12,684 nt of DNA from Alphaproteobacteria bacterium (GTDB lineage: Bacteria > Pseudomonadota > Alphaproteobacteria > ATCC43930 > CGMCC-115725), in assembly GCA_019237175.1 (NCBI GenBank), contig JAFAHP010000515.1, positions 1 through 12,684 on the forward strand. The letters run 5' to 3'. Of this stretch, positions 1-5,145 are shown piece after piece (the stretch's first letter is position 1; each line of letters starts with the position of its first letter). The notes beneath the pieces were generated by a model, which did no database searches, had not been told where the DNA came from, and was given only the letters and a program-made list of their open reading frames with translations. Both the position numbers and the translations under genes were made by a program.

Positions 1-354
1 GGCGACAGCGGCAGTGCGCTGATCGTCCGAGGTCAAGCCAACCTGCTCGGCGACATAACCGCACTCGCCGATCTTGAAAGGCTGCGTACCCTGTTCGAAA
101 TGCTCGAGACACGCGAGACGATGCTGCGGCTGCTCGATGCCAGCAAACAGGGCGAGGGGGTGCAGATCTTTATCGGCTCCGAAAACCCACTGTTTGGGGT
201 GGCCGGCTGCGCGATGCTGATTGCCCCCTACCAGAACAGCCGGCAGCAAATCGTCGGCGCAATTGGGGTTATCGGACCCACCCGCATCAACTACGCCCGA
301 ATTATTCCGATGGTGGATTACACCGCCAAGGTGATTGGGCGCCTTATCGGATAG
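1..354 (+). CDS. hrcA: Heat-inducible transcription repressor HrcA, C-terminal part (5' end outside window)
   Basis: An open frame runs from the first base to the TAG at 352-354 and gives 117 residues. HrcA is a dimeric DNA-binding repressor of chaperone genes that binds CIRCE operators and needs GroEL for activity. The visible part is the C-terminal end of the effector/dimerisation domain. It includes the family's closing block with NYARIIPMVDYTAKVIG just before the stop, and upstream the segment FIGSENPLFGVAGCAML. The winged-helix DNA-binding half lies beyond the left edge. The stop is 5 nt before the grpE start, so the two genes are probably co-transcribed. No CIRCE inverted repeat (TTAGCACTC-N9-GAGTGCTAA) is seen in this window, so its targets lie elsewhere. 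The identification is secure; the start cannot be determined. Confidence 0.96.
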   Translation, partial: GDSGSALIVRGQANLLGDITALADLERLRTLFEMLETRETMLRLLDASKQGEGVQIFIGSENPLFGVAGCAMLIAPYQNSRQQIVGAIGVIGPTRINYARIIPMVDYTAKVIGRLIG

Positions 355-359
355 AAAGC

Positions 360-986
360 ATGAACGCCACCGAAGACGAACGCGACACGGCGGCGGCCCC
401 GGGGCCCGAATTTGCCGCCAACAACAACCTCGAGGAAAGCGCCGAGGCATCGCCCGAAGCACGCATTGCGACGCTCGAAACCCAATTGGCCGAGCAAAAG
501 GACCGATTGCTGCGGGCGCTTGCCGAGACCGAGAATACACGCCGGCGCGCACAACGTGAACGCGAAGATGCGACCAAATACGCGATCTCGGGATTTGCCA
601 ACGACCTGCTTTCGGCCGCCGACAATTTGCGCCGCGCCCTCGACAGCCTGCCCGAAGCAGAGATCACCGACGAGCGTCTGCGCAGCCTTCGCGCCGGCGT
701 AGCGGCGACCGAGCGGGAGCTGCTCGCGGCATTCGAAAGACATGGGCTTCGCCGCATCGATCCGAAGGGCGAGCACTTCGACCATAATTTCCACCAGGCA
801 ATCTTCGAGGCCGAGCGCGTTGATCAACCGGTCGGCACAATCGTCGAAGTCTTGCAGCCCGGCTACGTGCTGCATGACCGGCTGCTGCGCCCGGCGATGG
901 TGGGCGTGTCAAAACAACCGGCTAAATCCGCAAAGCCGGAGGCGAAATCCGGCGGCACAGATGCTGACCCGGCCGGCCCGTTGTAG
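360..986 (+). CDS. grpE: Nucleotide exchange factor GrpE
   Basis: This 208-residue protein is the usual length for alphaproteobacterial GrpE. GrpE dimers release ADP from DnaK and so drive the cytosolic Hsp70 folding cycle. The N-terminus is acidic and disordered (about residues 1-32). A long charged helix predicted to form the dimeric coiled coil follows (about 35-72, rich in E, Q, R and K), then the C-terminal beta domain that contacts DnaK. Family signatures are FDHNFHQAIFE (140-150) and DRLLRPAMVGVSK (173-185). The ATG at 360 lies 5 nt after the hrcA stop with no strong Shine-Dalgarno sequence, which suggests translational coupling. The tail after residue 185 is a low-complexity K/A/G stretch. 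dnaK follows after a 119-bp gap. Confidence 0.97.
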   Translation: MNATEDERDTAAAPGPEFAANNNLEESAEASPEARIATLETQLAEQKDRLLRALAETENTRRRAQREREDATKYAISGFANDLLSAADNLRRALDSLPEAEITDERLRSLRAGVAATERELLAAFERHGLRRIDPKGEHFDHNFHQAIFEAERVDQPVGTIVEVLQPGYVLHDRLLRPAMVGVSKQPAKSAKPEAKSGGTDADPAGPL

Positions 987-1009
987 CGCCCCGGCCGTTA
1001 CCATATATA
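981..1009 (+). promoter_or_regulatory. Candidate heat-shock (RpoH-type) promoter for dnaKJ
   Basis: TTGTAG at 981-986 overlaps the grpE stop codon, and CCATATATA lies at 1001-1009 after a 14-nt gap. The downstream element fits the RpoH -10 core CCATnTA, but the upstream element is a poor match to CTTGAA. It lies about 100 bp before dnaK, a plausible place for a separate dnaKJ promoter inside the hrcA-grpE-dnaK-dnaJ cluster. This was judged by eye from the consensus and is not proven. Confidence 0.3.
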
Positions 1010-1045
1010 CCCGACGAGAGACAGGGGATGGCTGATCAACCACTT

Positions 1046-1073
1046 CCAGGGGATCGGACGGTGCTTCCCCAGG
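1046..1073 (+). other. Stem-loop in the dnaK leader
   Basis: CCAGGGGA (1046-1053) can pair with TCCCCAGG (1066-1073), giving 8 bp with one A/A mismatch around a 12-nt loop. It sits about 25 nt before the dnaK ribosome-binding site and does not cover it. There is no T-run, so it is not a typical intrinsic terminator. It may affect transcript stability or processing between grpE and dnaK; the function is unknown. Confidence 0.35.
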
Positions 1074-1105
1074 CCGCCCGGTTCTGCTTTTGAAATGAGG
1101 TGTCC

Positions 1106-3052
1106 ATGAGCAAGGTCATCGGTATCGATCTCGGCACGACAAATTCCTGCGTCGCCGTGATGGAGGGCAGGAATGCCAAGGTGATCGAAAACAGCGAGGG
1201 AATGCGCACAACGCCCTCGATGGTCGCATTTACCGATTCGGGCGAGCGCCTCGTCGGTCAGGCGGCCAAGCGTCAGGCGGTAACCAACCCCGAGAACACG
1301 TTCTTCGCGATCAAGCGGCTGATCGGACGGCGCTTTTCGGATCCGATGGTTAAGAAGGACATCGACCTCGTCCCTTACAAAATCATTCCCGGCGACAACG
1401 GCGACGCCTGGGTCGAAAGCCGCGGCAAGAAATATGCGCCCTCGCAGATCAGCGCCTTTATTCTGCAAAAAATGAAGGAGACGGCCGAGGCCTATCTCGG
1501 CGAGCCGGTCACCGAGGCGGTCATTACCGTGCCGGCCTATTTCAATGACAGCCAGCGCCAGGGAACAAAGGATGCCGGCAAGATCGCGGGGCTTGAGGTA
1601 TTGCGCATCATCAACGAGCCAACCGCGGCCGCGCTCGCCTACGGCATGGAGAAGAAGGGCAGCGGCACGATCGCGGTCTATGATCTTGGCGGCGGCACCT
1701 TCGACATCTCGATCCTCGAGATCGGCGACGGCGTATTCGAGGTCAAATCGACCAATGGCGACACGTTCCTCGGCGGTGAAGACTTCGATAAGAACATCAT
1801 CGACTATCTCGCCGATGAGTTCAAAAAAGAGCAGGGGATCGATTTGCGCAACGACCGCCTCGCCCTGCAGCGGCTAAAGGAGGCGGCGGAGAAGGCGAAA
1901 ATCGAACTCAGCTCGTCGATGCAGACCGATGTCAACCTGCCGTTTATTACCGCGGATCAGCACGGGCCAAAGCACCTCAACATCAAATTGACGCGGGCCA
2001 AGCTCGAAGCGCTCGTCGACGACCTTATCCAGCGCACGATCGGCCCGTGCCGCAACGCGATGAAGGACGCCGGGCTCAAAGCCTCTGAGATCGACGAAGT
2101 AATTCTCGTCGGCGGCATGACCCGAATGCCCAAGGTCATCGAGACCGTCAAACAATTCTTCGGCAAAGATCCGCACCGCGGCGTCAATCCCGACGAAGTC
2201 GTTGCGGTCGGGGCCGCGATCCAGGCCGGCGTGTTGAAGGGCGAGGTCAAGGATGTTCTGCTGCTCGACGTAACCCCGCTATCGCTGGGCATCGAGACCC
2301 TGGGCGGGGTGTTTACCCGGCTGATTGACCGCAACACGACGATCCCGACCAAGAAGAGCCAGATTTTCTCGACCGCCGAAGACAACCAGACCGCAGTGAC
2401 CATCCGCGTCTTCCAAGGCGAGCGCGAGATGGCGGCTGACAACAAATTGCTGGGCCAGTTCGATTTGGTCGGTATTCCTTCGGCCCCGCGCGGCATGCCT
2501 CAGGTCGAGGTGACCTTCGACATCGACGCCAACGGCATCGTGCAGGTCTCAGCAAAGGACAAGGCGACCGGCAAGGAGCAGCAGATCCGCATCCAAGCCT
2601 CGGGCGGTCTGTCCGAGGCGGATATCGAGCGAATGGTCAAGGACGCCGAGGCGCATGCCAGCGAGGACAAGCGGCGCCGCGAACTGGTCGAGGTCCGGAA
2701 CAATGCCGATGCCCTGATCCACACGACCGAACGCACCTTGCGGGAGAACGGCGAAAAGATCCCGTCGGGCGACCGCCAGGCGGTGGAGCAGGCCATGCAG
2801 GCGCTCAAGGATACGCTCGCCAGCGAGGACGCCGAACAGATCAAGTCCAAGACCGAGGCGTTGGCACAGGTCGCGATGAAGATCGGCGAAGCGCTCTACA
2901 AGGCCCAACAGGGGGCGCAAGCCGGGACCGATGGAGGCGACGGCGGCGGCGACGGTGCGGCGGGTGGCTCGCATGGCGGCGGCGCCAATGAAAAGGGTGT
3001 CGACGTCGATTTCGAGGAAGTCGACGATCAGAAAAAGCGCGGCTCCGCATAA
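1106..3052 (+). CDS. dnaK: Molecular chaperone DnaK (Hsp70)
   Basis: This 648-residue protein is a full-length Hsp70. It binds exposed hydrophobic peptides in an ATP-dependent cycle controlled by DnaJ and GrpE. The nucleotide-binding domain starts with the phosphate-1 loop DLGTTNSC (8-15) and has the phosphate-2 motif DLGGGTFD (193-200). The conserved interdomain linker is DVLLLDVTP (383-391). The substrate-binding beta domain and helical lid follow. The tail is Gly/Asp-rich and ends FEEVDDQKKRGSA, keeping the acidic EEV-type C-terminal motif. The start is ATG 1106, preceded by GAGG at 1097-1100. A GTG at 1100 would add only two residues and lies on the ribosome-binding site. Gene order and spacing place it in an operon with dnaJ downstream. 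Confidence 0.98.
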   Translation: MSKVIGIDLGTTNSCVAVMEGRNAKVIENSEGMRTTPSMVAFTDSGERLVGQAAKRQAVTNPENTFFAIKRLIGRRFSDPMVKKDIDLVPYKIIPGDNGDAWVESRGKKYAPSQISAFILQKMKETAEAYLGEPVTEAVITVPAYFNDSQRQGTKDAGKIAGLEVLRIINEPTAAALAYGMEKKGSGTIAVYDLGGGTFDISILEIGDGVFEVKSTNGDTFLGGEDFDKNIIDYLADEFKKEQGIDLRNDRLALQRLKEAAEKAKIELSSSMQTDVNLPFITADQHGPKHLNIKLTRAKLEALVDDLIQRTIGPCRNAMKDAGLKASEIDEVILVGGMTRMPKVIETVKQFFGKDPHRGVNPDEVVAVGAAIQAGVLKGEVKDVLLLDVTPLSLGIETLGGVFTRLIDRNTTIPTKKSQIFSTAEDNQTAVTIRVFQGEREMAADNKLLGQFDLVGIPSAPRGMPQVEVTFDIDANGIVQVSAKDKATGKEQQIRIQASGGLSEADIERMVKDAEAHASEDKRRRELVEVRNNADALIHTTERTLRENGEKIPSGDRQAVEQAMQALKDTLASEDAEQIKSKTEALAQVAMKIGEALYKAQQGAQAGTDGGDGGGDGAAGGSHGGGANEKGVDVDFEEVDDQKKRGSA

Positions 3053-3083
3053 CCGGCGCTGCGTCCGGGCCGCGAATCGGATG

Positions 3084-3132
3084 CGATCACCCCCAGAGGT
3101 TGTTGCGGGGGTGATCGACGGTGATCAACCCC
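3084..3132 (+). other. Overlapping, mutually exclusive hairpins in the dnaK-dnaJ gap
   Basis: CGATCACCCCC (3084-3094) pairs perfectly with GGGGGTGATCG (3107-3117), an 11-bp stem with a 12-nt loop. The right arm can instead pair downstream: GGGGTGATC (3108-3116) with GATCAACCCC (3123-3132), about 9 bp with one bulged A and a 6-nt loop. Only one can form at a time. There is no T-run, so neither is a classic intrinsic terminator. The element lies 22-70 nt before the dnaJ ATG and could tune dnaJ expression relative to dnaK, mark an mRNA processing or 3'-end stabilising site, or respond to temperature. The pairing is seen directly; the function is inference. Confidence 0.5.
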
Positions 3133-3153
3133 AATTGCGAATCCCCGTCGAGC

Positions 3154-4281
3154 ATGGCTAAGCAAGATTTTTACGAGGTTCTCGGCGTCTCCCGATCCGC
3201 CACCGCCGAAGATCTCAAGAGGGCTTATCGCAAACTCGCGATGCAGTATCACCCCGACCGCAATGCGGGGGACAAGAGCGCGGAGCAGAAGTTCAAAGAT
3301 GTCAGCGAGGCCTACGACGTCCTGAAGGACGAACAAAAACGTGCCGCCTACGACCGTTTTGGCCATGCCGCGTTCGAACAAGGTGGCCGCGGCCCCGGCG
3401 ATTTCGGCTTTACCGGGGGGTTTGCCGACATTTTCGATGAGATGTTCGGCGAGTTCATGGGCGGCGGCAGGCGCGGCCAGACCGGCCCGAACCGCGGAAG
3501 CGATCTGCGCTACAATCTCGAAATTACGCTTGAGGAATGTTTTCGCGGCAAGCAGACGACGATCCGGGTTCCCAATCTCGTCGCGTGCGACCAGTGCCAT
3601 GGCACTGGTGCGGAGGCCGACTCGAAGCCGATCAGCTGCCCGACCTGCCATGGCCGCGGGCGCGTGCGTTCGCAACAAGGGTTTTTTACCGTCGAGCGCA
3701 CCTGCACGTCATGCCAGGGTGCGGGTCGGGTTATTGAAAAGCCGTGTCGCGCGTGCGCCGGTCAGGGCCGGGCGCGACGCGAAAAGACCCTTTCGGTCAA
3801 TATACCGCCGGGCGTTGAGGACGGAACCCGCATCCGCCTCGCCGGCGAGGGCGAAGTTGGGGTCCGCGGCGCGCCCGCCGGCGATCTGTTCATTTTTATC
3901 ACGGTCACACCGCATCCGATTTTCCAACGTGATGGCGCCAACATCCATTGCCGCGTGCCGATTTCGATCACCACCGCGGCACTCGGCGGGTCGATCGAGG
4001 TGCCGAGCGTCGATGGCAGCCGAACCCGAGTAAACGTACCGGCGGGGACTCAATCGGGCCATCACTTCCGGTTGCGCGGCAAGGGAATGAGCGTATTGCG
4101 CTCGTCATTGCGCGGAGACATGTTTATCGAGGCGGTGGTCGAAACTCCGCGCAACCTGAGCAAGCGTCAGCAGGAATTGCTGCGCGAATTCGAAAAAGCA
4201 GGCGAGAGCCACCGCAACCATCCGGAAAGCGAGGGCTTCTTTGCCCGCGTCAAAGAATTCTTCGAGGATCTGCGCGAGTAA
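3154..4281 (+). CDS. dnaJ: Chaperone protein DnaJ (Hsp40, type I)
   Basis: This 375-residue type I Hsp40 stimulates DnaK ATPase and delivers substrates. The J-domain spans about residues 5-70 with HPD at 33-35. It is followed by a Gly/Phe-rich segment (about 76-115). The zinc-binding region has four CxxCxGxG repeats at C145/C148, C162/C165, C184/C187 and C198/C201, all intact. The C-terminal substrate-binding domains complete the protein. ATG 3154 gives the standard N-terminus MAKQDFYEVLGV, although its Shine-Dalgarno is weak. An in-frame GTG at 3121 would add 11 residues and has a GGGGGTG stretch 7 nt upstream, but the family argues for ATG 3154. It lies 101 bp after dnaK. Confidence 0.97.
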   Translation: MAKQDFYEVLGVSRSATAEDLKRAYRKLAMQYHPDRNAGDKSAEQKFKDVSEAYDVLKDEQKRAAYDRFGHAAFEQGGRGPGDFGFTGGFADIFDEMFGEFMGGGRRGQTGPNRGSDLRYNLEITLEECFRGKQTTIRVPNLVACDQCHGTGAEADSKPISCPTCHGRGRVRSQQGFFTVERTCTSCQGAGRVIEKPCRACAGQGRARREKTLSVNIPPGVEDGTRIRLAGEGEVGVRGAPAGDLFIFITVTPHPIFQRDGANIHCRVPISITTAALGGSIEVPSVDGSRTRVNVPAGTQSGHHFRLRGKGMSVLRSSLRGDMFIEAVVETPRNLSKRQQELLREFEKAGESHRNHPESEGFFARVKEFFEDLRE

Positions 4282-4294
4282 AAAGGCAATCTTG

Positions 4295-4319
4295 CTCGCA
4301 GGCGTAGTTACTATGCGAG
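4295..4319 (+). terminator. Weak hairpin after dnaJ, possible terminator
   Basis: CTCGCA (4295-4300) and TGCGAG (4314-4319) can form a 6-bp stem around a 13-nt loop just after the dnaJ stop. There is no downstream T-run, so intrinsic termination is doubtful. The stronger palindrome at 4362-4382 is an alternative transcript end. Confidence 0.2.
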
Positions 4320-4356
4320 ATTTAGCCGACTCCCGATCCATTGGAATTAAGTACGG

Positions 4357-4393
4357 CCCCGTGGCCGGGCTTGTCCCGGCCATCCACGTCTTT
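4357..4393 (+). repeat. Left inverted repeat of the GIY-YIG cassette
   Basis: This 37-bp repeat matches the reverse complement of 4713-4749 with one difference (4383 against 4723). It contains the hairpin TGGCCGGG-CTTGT-CCCGGCCA (4362-4382, 8-bp stem, 5-nt loop). It lies 75 bp after the dnaJ stop and may also act as a transcript end for the chaperone operon. TGGCCGGG/CCCGGCCA palindromes of this type are, from general knowledge, common in alphaproteobacterial intergenic DNA. Confidence 0.9.
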
Positions 4394-4676
4394 ACAGCAG
4401 ACGATCATAGAGATCGTCCCAATCGGGATTGTCTCGGTGAATTAGGCGGACTTTCCAAGCAGGCGGCCAATGCTTTAGGTTCATCTCTCGCTGCTTTGCC
4501 GCGAGAATGTCGTCATGGCGCTCGGCATAAACAAGCCGCTTCAAACCGTATTTCTTGGTGAAGCTGTCCGCGACATCTTCGCGATGCTCCCAAACACGCC
4601 GGGTAAGATCGGCTGTAGCACCCACATACAGCGTGCCGTTTGGCTTGTTGGTCATTATGTACACCCACCCGCCCAC
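4392..4676 (-). CDS. Small GIY-YIG family nuclease
   Basis: This 94-residue protein consists of a single GIY-YIG (UvrC N-terminal-like) domain. The GIY-equivalent is V5-Y6-I7 and the YIG-equivalent is Y17-V18-G19. R27 in LTRRVWEHR is the likely catalytic arginine. E64 in KQREMNLKHW is the likely metal-binding glutamate. The end NPDWDDLYDRLL is typical of this small bacterial subfamily. GTG 4676 is chosen as start because VGGWVYIM matches the expected first strand. ATG 4655 would remove it, and a GTG at 4745 would read into the inverted repeat. No clear Shine-Dalgarno is seen. The gene fills the inverted-repeat cassette and its TAA overlaps the left repeat. All key residues appear intact, so it is probably an active nuclease; the biological substrate is unknown. 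Confidence 0.88.
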   Translation of the reverse strand: MGGWVYIMTNKPNGTLYVGATADLTRRVWEHREDVADSFTKKYGLKRLVYAERHDDILAAKQREMNLKHWPPAWKVRLIHRDNPDWDDLYDRLL

Positions 4677-4712
4677 ATTCGCGATTTGGGATAAGCACAG
4701 AGGGTCCGCAAC

Positions 4713-4749
4713 AAAGACGTGGGTGGCCGGGACAAGCCCGGCCACGGGG
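4713..4749 (-). repeat. Right inverted repeat of the GIY-YIG cassette
   Basis: This is the inverted partner of 4357-4393 (36 of 37 bases). Its internal hairpin is GTGGCCGGG-ACAAG-CCCGGCCAC (4723-4745, 9-bp stem, 5-nt loop). The minus strand of the repeat is open in frame with the nuclease gene and contains a GTG at 4745, so gene callers can extend the nuclease into it. The resulting N-terminal residues, MAGLVPATHVF, are a translated repeat and not a protein domain. Confidence 0.9.
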
Positions 4750-4772
4750 ATTCTGTTGAAGGTTGGCTAACT

Positions 4773-5132
4773 CTACGCCCAACGCCGGGCGGCCTGCCTC
4801 TTGCGATGACACGCGGCGTGGATCAGTTCTGTGTTCTCCGGAGTGTATCCGTCGATTGCATTCTCGCGGTCCAGTTCGGCAAACTTTTCCGGTAACGGAC
4901 AGTCGCACTCCGGGCAGACGCCCTGTTGCTCACCGAATTTTTGTGCTTTCAGCTTGTTCCGCTCGCTCGGCTTACCACGTTCGTCCTACGTCAACTGCTT
5001 CGCAATTTTCCGCCCGAACGCGAACAGAAATGCTGGATCACCAGCGGCCAACTCCTGAAGTCGCTGCCGGATCTCAATAAGAAGAACGTTCGCCTCCGTT
5101 AATTCAGCAGCTGAGAGGTTTCGGTTGGCCAA
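4773..5132 (-). pseudogene. Small HNH-endonuclease-like gene interrupted by an in-frame amber codon
   Basis: One minus-strand frame of 120 codons runs from TTG 5132 to TAG 4775-4773 and is broken only by TAG at 4988-4986 (codon 49). Before the stop it reads LANRNLSAAELTEAN and then GDPAFLFAFGRKIAKQLT. After it comes DERGKPSERNKLKAQ and an HNH-like zinc module: C73xxC76, LDRENAIDGYT (87-97), N100 and H105xxCH (105-109). From memory of this small family the broken position is usually tyrosine (LTYDERGKP), so one base change from TAC or TAT explains it. There is no ATG, GTG or TTG soon after the break from which the nuclease half could restart. The start is supported by GGGAG 6 nt upstream. It begins 13 nt after the glnD stop and ends 23 bp from the GIY-YIG cassette. 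HNH assignment is by motif; a sequencing error is possible. Confidence 0.75.
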
Positions 5133-5138
5133 CCTGGT

Positions 5139-5143
5139 CTCCC
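5139..5143 (-). promoter_or_regulatory. Ribosome-binding site of the broken HNH-like gene
   Basis: GGGAG on the minus strand lies 6 nt before TTG 5132. The site supports the unusual TTG start and suggests the gene was once translated, probably from the glnD transcript that ends 13 nt before the start codon. Confidence 0.6.
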
Positions 5144-5145
5144 AC

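Larger units (their letters stand above)
4357..4749. mobile_element. 393-bp inverted-repeat cassette carrying a GIY-YIG nuclease gene
   Basis: Two 37-bp sequences (4357-4393 and 4713-4749) are reverse complements of each other at 36 of 37 positions, and identity stops abruptly at the outer CCCC/GGGG ends. Almost all the DNA between them is one small GIY-YIG nuclease gene whose stop codon overlaps the left repeat. Each repeat also contains its own 8-9 bp palindrome, so each end resembles a REP-type hairpin. The arrangement suggests a compact unit that moves or spreads with its nuclease, in the way REP sequences are linked to RAYT enzymes. No target-site duplication is visible. Mobility is inferred from structure only, and comparison with an empty site is needed. 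Confidence 0.5.

Noticed and set aside
4340..4765. Target-site duplication flanking the inverted-repeat cassette
   Set aside because: Flanks GTACGG on the left and ATTCTG on the right share no direct repeat beyond chance, so none is claimed.
4513..4908. 131-residue minus-strand frame across the nuclease cassette and the HNH remnant
   Set aside because: It is out of frame with both nuclease genes and passes through the palindrome; neither conserved motif set is in this frame.
4986..4988. Recoding of the TAG in the HNH-like gene, for example as pyrrolysine
   Set aside because: Nothing in the window points to pyrrolysine machinery, and a one-base Tyr-to-stop mutation is the simpler explanation.
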